A stretch of DNA of 45,486 bases from NCBI GenBank assembly GCA_012799825.1, contig JAAZKK010000061.1, positions 1-45,486 of the forward strand. Direction: 5' to 3'. The notes under the pieces were generated by a model, which was not told the origin of the DNA, did no database searches, and saw only the letters and a program-made list of their open reading frames with translations. The position numbers were made by a program, and so were the translations under genes. Within the stretch, counting starts at the first letter, position 1. Each line of letters opens with the position of its first letter. Shown piece by piece: positions 16,846 to 24,862 of this stretch. The stretch is from Clostridiaceae bacterium. GTDB lineage: Bacteria > Bacillota > Clostridia > Saccharofermentanales > DTU023.

Positions 16846-16877
16846 GATAAATTGTGGAAACGTAGGAGGGATTTCTC

Positions 16878-18275
16878 ATGTATTTGGCAATTATTCTTAT
16901 TTACCTTGCCGCTGTTTTCGCGATCGGCATTTATTTCTCAAAGAATGCGCAAAACAGCAAAAGTTTCTTGTCCGCGAAAGGACAGATATCGTGGTACGTC
17001 AATGCAGGTACCCTGATTGCGACGTACGTCGGATCCGGTGCCATCATGGGCGGCGCGTCGCTGGCTTTTACGAGTGGTTACAACGCCATTTGGCTCTACG
17101 CTGGTGGCTGGCTCGCCATTCTCGCGCATGTTCTTCTCTATAAAAAGATCAAGAAGCTTAGCGGCTCAACCGTCAGCGAACTGATCGGCAACCGTTACGG
17201 TGACACGGCGCGTCTCATCTCCGCACTGATCATCATGGTCGCTGAGACTTCAATCGTCGGTTATAATCTGAAGAGTATCGGCGTTATCATCAATACCATC
17301 ACAGGTATGAATGTAAATGTCGCGGCAGTTATCGCTACGATCTTCATTATCCTTATCACAGTGGTCGCAGGCCTTGTCTCGGTCGCTTACACAGATTATG
17401 TACAGTCCATCATTATCATTGTTTCGTTCATCATTGCAATACCGGCTATCATCAATGCCGGCGGCGGACTTTCTAACATCATATCTCGGCTGCCGACAGA
17501 ATACTTTAATCCTCTCGGTTCATTTGGAGGAATAAGTTACATCCTTTCAAGTATGTTGCCGACGTTCTGCCTTGTGTTCATGTCACAGAGCTTCTGGCAG
17601 CGTTTCGCTGCTGCAGGAAGCAAGAAGGATCTGCTTAAAACAGTCATTACTTGGCTCATCGGCGTTGTGACGATCTCGCTTCTTATCATTACGTTCGCGA
17701 CCTTCGGCAAAGCGGCTGCCCCGGATGCAACAGCAGATTCGATCGTAATTTACCTCGCGAAAAACATTCTTCCAACACTTGTCGGTATCCTGATCCTGGT
17801 GGCGACAACGTCGATTTTGGTAACGACGGCAGATTCGTACCTGCTGGCCTCAACCTCCGTTTTCATGAACGATCTATATAACCGTTACATCAACAAAAAC
17901 GCTGACGAAAAGAAGAAGCTCCTCGTCAGCCGTATAAGTGTTGTCGTATTCGGCATCATCTCGTTCGTTCTGGTCACATTCTTTCCGACGATTCTCTCCA
18001 TGGTCTACTTCGCGTACACGATGGAAGGCGGCCTGATCGTTGCCATGATTGGCATCTTGTTTTGGAAGCGTGCAACACCCCAGGGCGGCGTTGCGGCTAT
18101 CGCGACAGTCTTTGTTGTCACGATCCTGTGGGAGATCTTCAAGCCGTTCGGCATTGCGACGATTTTCGCGACGTTGATCTCAGGTACGGCGGTCCTAGTC
18201 ATCGTGAGCCTACTAACACCGCCGCCGGAACAGAAATACATTGCCTGTTTCGAGGAGAGTGGGGACGATGAATAA
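16878..18275 (+). CDS. Sodium:solute symporter family transporter
   Basis: A 465-residue membrane protein with about 12-13 hydrophobic helices and the SSF signature pattern: an N-terminal helix IILIYLAAVFAIGIYFSK, then FLSAKGQISWYVNAGTLIATYVGSGAIMGGASLAFTSGYNAIWLYAGGW (the sodium/substrate unwinding region), and later TSILVTTADSYLLASTSVFMNDLYNRY, which in this family holds sodium-site residues. It should import an organic substrate by sodium symport. The start ATG at 16878 has AGGAGGG nearby. The stop overlaps the start of the amidohydrolase by eight bases, so the two are translationally coupled. The substrate is probably what the three hydrolase-like neighbours degrade. Confidence 0.9.
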   Translation: MYLAIILIYLAAVFAIGIYFSKNAQNSKSFLSAKGQISWYVNAGTLIATYVGSGAIMGGASLAFTSGYNAIWLYAGGWLAILAHVLLYKKIKKLSGSTVSELIGNRYGDTARLISALIIMVAETSIVGYNLKSIGVIINTITGMNVNVAAVIATIFIILITVVAGLVSVAYTDYVQSIIIIVSFIIAIPAIINAGGGLSNIISRLPTEYFNPLGSFGGISYILSSMLPTFCLVFMSQSFWQRFAAAGSKKDLLKTVITWLIGVVTISLLIITFATFGKAAAPDATADSIVIYLAKNILPTLVGILILVATTSILVTTADSYLLASTSVFMNDLYNRYINKNADEKKKLLVSRISVVVFGIISFVLVTFFPTILSMVYFAYTMEGGLIVAMIGILFWKRATPQGGVAAIATVFVVTILWEIFKPFGIATIFATLISGTAVLVIVSLLTPPPEQKYIACFEESGDDE

Positions 18276-19503
18276 AAACGCATTTGTCATAAAAGCCGAA
18301 GGTATTTACGACGGAACGCGCACGGCCATGCGGCGGGGCATGGCCGTCGCCGTAAAAGATGGTGTGATTGAAGCGATCGTCCCGTCCAGTGCGGTTGCGT
18401 CTTTTGAGGAAAAAGGGTACTTGATCCTTGATGAAAAAGGTAAATATGTGATTCCTGGGCTTATTGACGCGCATGTCCATCTGGTGCTTCCAGGCGATGG
18501 TACGGCGGCTGAAGACGCGCTTTCACGTCCAATCTCCGTAACGGCACAGACGGTGCGTGAGAATTGTGCACAGGCTCTTTCTCACGGTATTACGACACTT
18601 AGAGACTGCGGTGGTCTAGCGGACGTTCTTTTCTACGTCCGTGATGAGATCAGGAGAGGAGAGATCAATGGGCCGAACCTGATCCTCAGTGGCGCGCCGC
18701 TTACGTCTCCGAAGGGACACACTTGGTATTTCGGTGGCGAGGTTCGGACGCCAAAAGAAGCGCGGGAAAAAGTACAGGAGCAGATAAAAGCCGGTGCCGA
18801 TTTCGTGAAGCTGATCGCAACAGGCGGAGGCACGCGGGGTGTGGTTCAGTCTGATCAGATGTTGACGAATGAAGAAATGGCAGCGGCTTCGGAAGAGGCC
18901 GAAAAAGAAGAGACTTACGCGACGGCACATGTCTGTACCACCGTGACTGCACGCGCAGCAGTAGAGAGCGGCGTGCATATGCTGGAGCACCTGATTCTTG
19001 CCGATGCAAGCAACACACTTGCTTTTGACGAATTGCTCATTGAACAGATCGCGAATAAAAAGATTCCGGTCGCCCACACGATGAGCGTCCTGAAACTTTC
19101 GATCGCGAAATACACGACACTCGGCAGAGCGCTCACTGAGCAAGAGCAAGCGGAATACGACATGCTTCGCCGCTTCGATGAGACGATTGATGAGGGTTTC
19201 CGAAGAACATGCAAAGATCTAGTCTATATACCGGCTACGGATTCCGGATGGCGTTCGTCGTCGTTCGGCTCTCTTGCGGACAGCATGATCCCGATGGAAA
19301 GGCTCGGGCTTTCAATCCCGGGAGTTCTGTATTCGGCTACTGGGCTTGCGGCAGATGTTCTGCGCAGGGAAGATATCGGGATTCTTTCGGAAGGAAGACG
19401 CGCAGACATCGCGGTGCTTGATGCCGACCCGTTCGAAGATCTCGACAATCTTAAGAAAGTGAGCCTCGTCTTCAAAGACGGAAAAGAGGTCTTTAGAGCC
19501 TAA
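18268..19503 (+). CDS. Metal-dependent amidohydrolase family protein
   Basis: A 411-residue amidohydrolase-superfamily enzyme, related to imidazolonepropionase and prolidase-like members. Visible metal ligands: VIPGLIDAHVHL (HxH), DFVKLIATGGG (lysine likely carboxylated), ATAHVCTTVTARAAVESGVHMLEHL (two histidines), and YIPATDSGW (catalytic aspartate). The C-terminal small beta-domain has GILSEGRRADIAVLDADPFEDL. The ORF track starts at 18241, but ATG 18268 with GGAGAGTGGGG upstream gives the normal N-terminus MNKNAFVIKAEGIYDG. It overlaps the symporter gene by eight bases. It should hydrolyse a cyclic or linear amide in the cytoplasm; the substrate is unknown. Confidence 0.88.
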   Translation: MNKNAFVIKAEGIYDGTRTAMRRGMAVAVKDGVIEAIVPSSAVASFEEKGYLILDEKGKYVIPGLIDAHVHLVLPGDGTAAEDALSRPISVTAQTVRENCAQALSHGITTLRDCGGLADVLFYVRDEIRRGEINGPNLILSGAPLTSPKGHTWYFGGEVRTPKEAREKVQEQIKAGADFVKLIATGGGTRGVVQSDQMLTNEEMAAASEEAEKEETYATAHVCTTVTARAAVESGVHMLEHLILADASNTLAFDELLIEQIANKKIPVAHTMSVLKLSIAKYTTLGRALTEQEQAEYDMLRRFDETIDEGFRRTCKDLVYIPATDSGWRSSSFGSLADSMIPMERLGLSIPGVLYSATGLAADVLRREDIGILSEGRRADIAVLDADPFEDLDNLKKVSLVFKDGKEVFRA

Positions 19504-19514
19504 GGAGGAAAGTC

Positions 19515-20453
19515 ATGAGCGGTAAGAAAACGGAAATTCTTAAATATAAAGCTCCGGATGGAAACACGATCCGCTTTCCGGTCGCTACGATCGAGGGTGC
19601 GCAGGACGGTCCACATTTTGTTATCACTGCGGGCATTCATGGTTGCGAATACCCAGCGATTGTTTCTTCGATCGATTTCTTTAAGAAGACGGATCCGGCA
19701 GATGTGAACGGGACGATCACGATCGTAACAGTCTGTAGCATGGACGCCTTTGAACAGCGCAGCCCGTTCGTCTCGCCTGCGGACAAGGTTAACCCGAACC
19801 GTGTTTTCCCGGGAAAGGCAGACGGCACCTACACGGATGTTTTGGTCTATCATCTTTTCAACGACATCATAAAAGGAAGTGATTACCATCTCGACGTCCA
19901 CGGCGGAGACTTAGTGGAATACCTGGATCCGTTCAGCATGTATCACAAAGGATCCGACGAGACAGTCAATGCAAAGTCGAAAGAGATGGCGGAATATTAT
20001 GGTTTCACTAACGTCATAGAGACGTACGGAGATGGTGCGTGGCCGGACAAGGGTACGAATTATGCGAATTCGAGCGAGCATGGCATTCCGAGTGCGATCG
20101 TCGAGGCAGGTAACACGGGCCTCCTCGAACCGGAATTTGTCGAGCTGCACGTAAAGGGCATCGAGAATGTACTGCGCCATTTTGGTGTGCTTGTAGGAGA
20201 AGCCGATAAGCCCGGTGCGATCCGATATTACAAAGATTTCAAATGGCTCTATTCGCCGATTCAGGGAATTTACAGAAGAACGGTGGAAGTCGGCGCAGAA
20301 GTGACCGAAGGACAACCGCTCGGCGTGATCGAGAATGTTTTCGGTGATAAGCTGGCGGACGTCAGCGCGAACGCAGCGGGACGTATTGTTTTCCTCACGG
20401 CAAATCCCTCAATCGCGGACAACGGCCTCCTCATGGGGATTGCGCAGAGCTGA
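19515..20453 (+). CDS. Succinylglutamate desuccinylase/aspartoacylase-family deacylase
   Basis: A 312-residue zinc carboxypeptidase-fold enzyme (M14-like). The zinc ligands are in ITAGIHGCEYPA (HxxE) and YHLDVHGGDL (distal histidine), and IVEAGNTGLLE has the candidate catalytic glutamate. NPNRVFPG supplies the substrate-binding arginine. The C-terminal about 80 residues form the usual beta-domain with GEAVTEGQPLG-like turns (here VGAEVTEGQPLGVIE). Such enzymes remove acyl groups from N-acyl amino acids or related amides. AGGAGG lies before the ATG and only 11 bases separate it from the amidohydrolase stop. It closes the operon; downstream is a weak GC-rich inverted repeat near 20500. Confidence 0.88.
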   Translation: MSGKKTEILKYKAPDGNTIRFPVATIEGAQDGPHFVITAGIHGCEYPAIVSSIDFFKKTDPADVNGTITIVTVCSMDAFEQRSPFVSPADKVNPNRVFPGKADGTYTDVLVYHLFNDIIKGSDYHLDVHGGDLVEYLDPFSMYHKGSDETVNAKSKEMAEYYGFTNVIETYGDGAWPDKGTNYANSSEHGIPSAIVEAGNTGLLEPEFVELHVKGIENVLRHFGVLVGEADKPGAIRYYKDFKWLYSPIQGIYRRTVEVGAEVTEGQPLGVIENVFGDKLADVSANAAGRIVFLTANPSIADNGLLMGIAQS

Positions 20454-20742
20454 CAAAACCCGGGAAACAGCAAAAAGGACAGATAAAAAACAGTTAAAAG
20501 GGACAGGGCTGCTTCGTTTCACTGGGCGGCCCTTACTTGTTCTCTGATATCTTATGCTGATATTCATCAAATAAACATAAACATAAGCTACAATATCTCG
20601 ACTCATCTCAATATCTTCAACAAATCGAATTATTGCGCGCGAAGATTTATGTCCATCGAGGCAGATGTTACGAACTGCAATCGATTTACCCATCATTATT
20701 AAACGACGATTCGTTTCAAGATTTCAAATACTCGAAAGGACG

Positions 20743-21525
20743 ATGAACAACGTGAAAAAAATACAGAATAGAAAAAAGCTAAAAAAGGCCGGGGTTTTGT
20801 TCCTTGCGCTTGTTTTAATATTTGTGGCGGCAGCCTGCGATCAAAAAAATGTGGAAAAACCTGTTCTTTCAGACACAAGGGAACCGGCAGGGACACTTGA
20901 TCAAACCGTTACGAGTGATCCGGTAGTTGAGACGGATCCGGTAGACGTGAGTGAACCGGCAGATGCAAGTGATCCGGTGGACGTGAGTGAGCCCGCAAAT
21001 GTGACGGATCCGGCGGACGCGAGCGAACCTACGGACACAGATGATCCACAAGTTAACAAACTGCCGCTATTCCCGTCGTTTACGACAAAAGATCTTGACG
21101 GGAATACGGTGTCGAGTGATCTTTTTTCTGAAAATGCCGTGACCGTCGTGAATTTGTGGTTTACGGGGTGCATCTATTGCGTAAACGAAATGCCGACCTT
21201 AGAGCAGGTTTATCAATCATATGGCGACGAACCGGTTCAATTCATCAGCATTTGTGTCGATCTTGGCTTCGCAGAAGGTGCTGATGTGCAAGCTCGAGAT
21301 ATCGTCGAGAGCACCGGTGTGACTTTTCCAACATTGTGGCCAGGAGATGTCGACACTGAATTCGGTCAATTTTTGTACTCCATTTTTGCTTTTCCGACGA
21401 CGGTTATCGTCAATCGTCGAGGAGAGCTCGTCGGGCAACCGATTGAAGGGGCAATTATGGGTGAATCCGCAGAGAACTATCTCAAAGGTCGTATTAACGA
21501 GGTTCTGGCGGCCGATATCCCTTGA
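20743..21525 (+). CDS. TlpA-like thiol-disulfide oxidoreductase lipoprotein
   Basis: A 260-residue exported redoxin. Start ATG 20743 gives MNNVKKIQNRKKLKK, a hydrophobic helix and the lipobox FVAAAC, so it is anchored outside the membrane. A linker of about 60 residues repeats DPVDVSEPADAS (12-residue, 36-bp units). The thioredoxin fold follows: FPSFTTKDLDGNTVSS, VTVVNLWFTGCIYCVNEMPTLEQVY with the CIYC active site, and FAFPTTVIVNRRGELVG with the cis-proline. TlpA-like proteins reduce disulfides or thioethers outside the cytoplasm. In Clostridia I recall them near CD1871A-type peptides and polyferredoxins; here those lie at 14.3-15.8 kb, separated by a four-gene operon. The stop codon lies inside the first unit of a 53-bp tandem repeat. 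Confidence 0.87.
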   Translation: MNNVKKIQNRKKLKKAGVLFLALVLIFVAAACDQKNVEKPVLSDTREPAGTLDQTVTSDPVVETDPVDVSEPADASDPVDVSEPANVTDPADASEPTDTDDPQVNKLPLFPSFTTKDLDGNTVSSDLFSENAVTVVNLWFTGCIYCVNEMPTLEQVYQSYGDEPVQFISICVDLGFAEGADVQARDIVESTGVTFPTLWPGDVDTEFGQFLYSIFAFPTTVIVNRRGELVGQPIEGAIMGESAENYLKGRINEVLAADIP

Positions 21526-21680
21526 CCTTAAGATCTCAAGGTCGCACTGACGAGACATTCCCGACCGATATCTCTTGACCTTAAGATCTCAAGGTCGCAC
21601 CGATGAGACATTCCCGACCGATATCTCTTGACCTTAAGATCTCAAGGTCGCACCGATGAGACCTTCCCGACCGATATCCC
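21512..21680. repeat. 53-bp tandem repeat, three units plus a partial fourth, each with a near-palindrome
   Basis: Units begin with CCGATATC at 21512, 21565, 21618 and 21671. Three are complete and differ at only a few positions. Each contains GACCTTAAGATCTCAAGGTC, a 20-bp palindrome with one mismatched pair. The first unit overlaps the last codons and stop of the TlpA-like gene. Identical spacing and identical inter-palindrome sequence argue against CRISPR. It may act as serial hairpins ending the transcript, or as a protein-binding array. Confidence 0.85.
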
Positions 21681-21918
21681 CCGATCATTATGATTTAGGC
21701 TTAACGGTGCACCGACGTTTGAGAGCGCGATGGCGCGCAGGGAGACAAATCAACAGATTGTCCAAGCGTATCCAAATCCAAATGTATTATTCCTGTATGG
21801 GAGAAGCGTATAACCTCGCATACCGCTCTTGTTCGGATCGGTACGAGATGTTCTCCTGTTCGAGAAGTCGTTGGCGTGCAGGCGGATCCATAAAGCGATT
21901 TCCTCCATTATTGTTTGT

Positions 21919-21946
21919 TTTACAGAAGAAAAAGAACAGGTACAAT
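21919..21946 (+). promoter_or_regulatory. Candidate promoter of the trigger-factor-like gene
   Basis: TTTACA (21919-21924), a 16-base spacer and TACAAT (21941-21946), 56 bases before the GTG start. The rest of the gap 21681-21918 shows no gene or structure I can support. Confidence 0.45.
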
Positions 21947-22001
21947 AGAGCAAAGATACTAGATGTATTTTTATATATGTATACGGTGGGAGGATATAGT
22001 C

Positions 22002-22769
22002 GTGCAAACGCGAGTGACATTTATTTATGATTACAAGAACATTGATATTCCGGAGCCTTTTCTGGAGCTGAAGATACCGGATGTAGAAACGATTGTTAAT
22101 GTGCAGTGCGAGGCGCTCGCACGAAAACACAGCAAAATACAGCTGCCTGCAGGACAACCGCATGTGCTTACCGATGAGATGGTGAAAGCGGAAGAGATTC
22201 CGGGCATTGAAACGGTAGATAGTTATAAAGAAGCGCTGTCGTATGAATTGCCGATCACACTGGTTTCTGAGCATGCGCATATGCTTTTGATGAATTATCT
22301 GATTCCTCAACTCGTTCAGCGCAGCACGTTTGAAATTAACGATGAAGAGGCGACACAGGCAGGCAAAGACTATTACGCAGTTTTTGAAGATAATGCGAAA
22401 CAAAAAGGCCTGTCTTTGCAAGAGGCCGCTCGCAAGCACTTCGGTCCAAATCTTGATGAGGGCGCAGTACGGCAGCATCTGTTTTTGCTCGGTCGAACAA
22501 ATTTCATGTTCCGCATTCTAGCCGGTGAATATTTGCGTCGTCAGGGACAAACGTTCGATATTGCCTCGTACTCGGGCTATGTCAAGGATATGGTCAAAAT
22601 GTCCAATGCGACAGAAGAGAAAGTGCGCGAGTTGGTGCCGCTTAATGTCTATATGGACGAGGTTCCTGCTCTTCTCATGATGGACGAGATGACGGCATGG
22701 CTCGCTCCCAAGATCGCCATCAAAACAGACGAAGACGACACCGAGAAGGAAGATCAAACAGAAAAGTAA
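22002..22769 (+). CDS. Trigger-factor C-domain-like protein lacking ribosome-binding and isomerase domains
   Basis: A 255-residue protein, mostly helical, acidic at the C-terminus (DEDDTEKEDQTEK). The segment SEHAHMLLMNYLIPQLVQRSTFEINDEEATQAGKDYYAVFEDNAKQKGLSLQEAARKHFG resembles the substrate-cradling C-terminal domain of trigger factor and SurA-like chaperones. The usual N-terminal ribosome-docking domain and FKBP domain are absent, and there is no signal peptide. I chose GTG 22002 since GGGAGGA is about ten bases upstream; the ATG at 21963 has none. Its likely role is a specialised chaperone, but this rests on a pattern judgement alone. It stands alone between a tandem repeat and a convergent gene. 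Confidence 0.6.
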   Translation: MQTRVTFIYDYKNIDIPEPFLELKIPDVETIVNVQCEALARKHSKIQLPAGQPHVLTDEMVKAEEIPGIETVDSYKEALSYELPITLVSEHAHMLLMNYLIPQLVQRSTFEINDEEATQAGKDYYAVFEDNAKQKGLSLQEAARKHFGPNLDEGAVRQHLFLLGRTNFMFRILAGEYLRRQGQTFDIASYSGYVKDMVKMSNATEEKVRELVPLNVYMDEVPALLMMDEMTAWLAPKIAIKTDEDDTEKEDQTEK

Positions 22770-22887
22770 GACACTCGCCTCACAATGGGTTTTATGCATT
22801 CACTGTTTGCTAATGACATGAAGCGCAATTGTTTGACAAGAAGCACTCTCCACTGCAGCGTCCCCTCTTTTGCTGTGAAGTAGATAA

Positions 22888-23484
22888 CTAATCGCTGAAT
22901 CCATCGATCGTATGAGGATAGACTCCCGTCATACTTGCTTCTGCAAGAATATGCCCTTGAATAGCATCTTCAAAGGCTTCTTTTGTAAAGCCGTTTTGCA
23001 AATCGAGCATCGTGTCTAGAGCATAGACAGTAATGACATAAGTGTGCGGCTTATCCGGCGGCATTGGCCCCCCGTAGCCGATAGTTCCGAAATCATTGGT
23101 TCCCTGTATCATCTGTTCCGCCCATTCTACGCTGGCATTCTCGGGAAGATCAACGGTTTCAAGATTTACGACCATCCAGTGTACCCATTCGTATCCGGCA
23201 ATCGGTACGGAATCCGGGTCGGACATCCGGATGGCGAAAGATACTGTCTCGGCCGGCGCACACGTTGCCTGCAGAGGAAATGAGCGCGTTGGAACATCCT
23301 CCTCAAGCATCTCGCCGAACTTTCCATACTGCGGCCAGATTTCTCCGTCAACGATGTCTCTGCTGCTTACGATCATTTCCTTTTCACCCTCTGCCAGTTC
23401 CAAGGCGCGGTTCACAGCCTCCAGTATAGGAAAGCTTCCATCCACATATTTGGCGTCGAAGGAGTCTGCGACGTGTTGGAACAA
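22888..23484 (-). CDS. YbhB/YbcL (PEBP/Raf kinase inhibitor-like) protein, probably a frameshifted lipoprotein
   Basis: About 198 residues with the PEBP fold motifs: FAIRMSDPDSVPIAGYEWVHWMVVNL and GYGGPMPPDKPHTYVITVYALD, the ligand-pocket signatures of the bacterial YbhB family. The in-frame start is only a TTG at 23484 with no ribosome binding site. In another frame, an ATG at 23537 (with AGG upstream) encodes MKQIITVIVVFALILLTAC-SNTSQ, a perfect lipoprotein signal, which overlaps and then ends out of frame. One base change would join them, so the intact gene was probably 22888-23537. This is a recent frameshift, a sequencing error or, less likely, programmed shifting. Upstream on the same strand is the threonine dehydrogenase gene. 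Confidence 0.8.
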   Translation of the reverse strand: MFQHVADSFDAKYVDGSFPILEAVNRALELAEGEKEMIVSSRDIVDGEIWPQYGKFGEMLEEDVPTRSFPLQATCAPAETVSFAIRMSDPDSVPIAGYEWVHWMVVNLETVDLPENASVEWAEQMIQGTNDFGTIGYGGPMPPDKPHTYVITVYALDTMLDLQNGFTKEAFEDAIQGHILAEASMTGVYPHTIDGFSD

Positions 23485-23667
23485 GCTGTGAGCAGGATGA
23501 GTGCGAATACCACTATTACCGTGATTATTTGTTTCATTTTGAGACCTCGCTACATTTTGGCACCTCGCATGGTTGTTAATGAACAGGCACTTATTTTACA
23601 TTGCTATTACGACGTTGTGAGGGTCGTAGTACGTAGTACTTATAGGATAAGCCTAAGCAAAAAGTAT

Positions 23668-24624
23668 TTAGCCTGCGTTTAGTTTGGCGGATAGCCTCTC
23701 CAACATGTCTTTTGTCGTCGCTGCAAGATCGTAGTCCGGTTCCCAATCCCATTCCTCGCGAGCACAGCGATCGTCCATGCGATTTGGCCAAGACTCCGCA
23801 ATCGCCTGGCGAACAGGATCCACATCATAAGTCAGTTCAAAATCGGGAATGTGTTTTTTGATCTCTTTGGCGACATCCTCAGGTGCAACACTCATGGATG
23901 CGATATTGAAACTATTGCGGTGCTGCAATCTGGCAGGATCCGCTTCAAGGAGCATGGTGATCGCCTTGAGGCAGTCAGGCATGTAAATCATGTCCATCTT
24001 AGTGCCTTTGGCGATGAAACTCGTGTAGCGGCGGTTTTTCACGGCTTCATAGAAAATATGAACGGCATAATCGGTGGTGCCGCCACCGGGCATCGCCATG
24101 TGTGAAATGATGCCGGGAAGACGAATGCCGCGCGTGTCTACACCGAACTTCGTATAGTAATAGTCTGAAAGCAATTCGCCGGCGACCTTTGTGACGCCGT
24201 AGATCGTGTTTGGTCGCTGAATCGTGTCTTGTGGTGTCATGTCTTGCGGCGTGCTCTTGCCAAAAACGGCGATCGAGCTCGGTGTAAAGACTTGCAGGTG
24301 CTTTTCGCGCGCTACTTCCAGAACATTGAACAAGCCGATCATATTGACGTCGAACGCCCGTTGGGGATTTTTTTCTCCGACAGCGGACAAAATGGCGGCA
24401 AGATGGATAATCGTGTTGATTTTGTACTTATCACAGAGTTCAGCCATGCGATCGGCATTCAGAACATCGAGGACTTCAAAAGGGCCGCTTTCCATGACTT
24501 CGGAAGGACCTTTTATACTGCAATCCGTGGCTAACACGTTATTGCTTCCATATCGATCACGAAGATGAAGTGTAAGCTCAGTGCCGATCTGTCCAAGACA
24601 TCCCGTCAGCATGATTTTTTTCAT
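23668..24624 (-). CDS. SDR-type L-threonine 3-dehydrogenase-like NAD-dependent epimerase/dehydratase
   Basis: A 318-residue extended short-chain dehydrogenase. The dinucleotide motif GCLGQIGTEL is at the N-terminus, followed by HLAAILSAVGEKNPQRAFDVNMIGLFNVLEVA, SSIAVFGKSTPQD, and the catalytic YGVTK. The sequence follows the UDP-glucose-epimerase-like threonine dehydrogenases (TDH), including RLPGIISHMAMPGGGTTDYAVHIFYEA and the C-terminal WPNRMDDRCAREEWDWEPDYDL. It should oxidise L-threonine to 2-amino-3-ketobutyrate, which a ligase would split to glycine and acetyl-CoA; the ligase is not in the window. The start ATG is at 24624. It diverges from the LacI-family gene. Confidence 0.87.
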   Translation of the reverse strand: MKKIMLTGCLGQIGTELTLHLRDRYGSNNVLATDCSIKGPSEVMESGPFEVLDVLNADRMAELCDKYKINTIIHLAAILSAVGEKNPQRAFDVNMIGLFNVLEVAREKHLQVFTPSSIAVFGKSTPQDMTPQDTIQRPNTIYGVTKVAGELLSDYYYTKFGVDTRGIRLPGIISHMAMPGGGTTDYAVHIFYEAVKNRRYTSFIAKGTKMDMIYMPDCLKAITMLLEADPARLQHRNSFNIASMSVAPEDVAKEIKKHIPDFELTYDVDPVRQAIAESWPNRMDDRCAREEWDWEPDYDLAATTKDMLERLSAKLNAG

Positions 24625-24805
24625 CGTCTAAACCCCACAAATCTCCGAATAACATATTCCGAGATTATTATCGCATGTGACACCTCTATTAGAATGCTCT
24701 CTCACGTTGCACATTTTAGCACAGCAACGACACCGAAATTATACATTTACCCCGCGAGTGTTAAGCAAAAGGCATTTTTTTGTGGAAAATCATCAAATTT
24801 AGCTC

Positions 24806-24834
24806 TTGCATTGCGTTTACTTTAACGTTAAAAT
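24806..24834 (+). promoter_or_regulatory. Promoter of the saccharide operon with LacI-type operator on the -10
   Basis: TTGCAT (24806-24811), a 17-base spacer and TAAAAT (24829-24834) form a good promoter. The palindrome TTTAACGTTAAA (24821-24832) covers the spacer end and the -10, and outer bases TAC/ATA extend it partly. A repressor here would block RNA polymerase. The operator core is repeated in the GH31 gene at 26365-26388, implying self-control by the LacI-family protein encoded next. Confidence 0.72.
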
Positions 24835-24862
24835 AACATCACTAATCGGGAGAGCCAAGATA

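Noticed and set aside
21512-21680. CRISPR-like array of palindromic repeats
   Set aside because: The sequence between the palindromes is itself identical, so there are no spacers, only a 53-bp tandem repeat.
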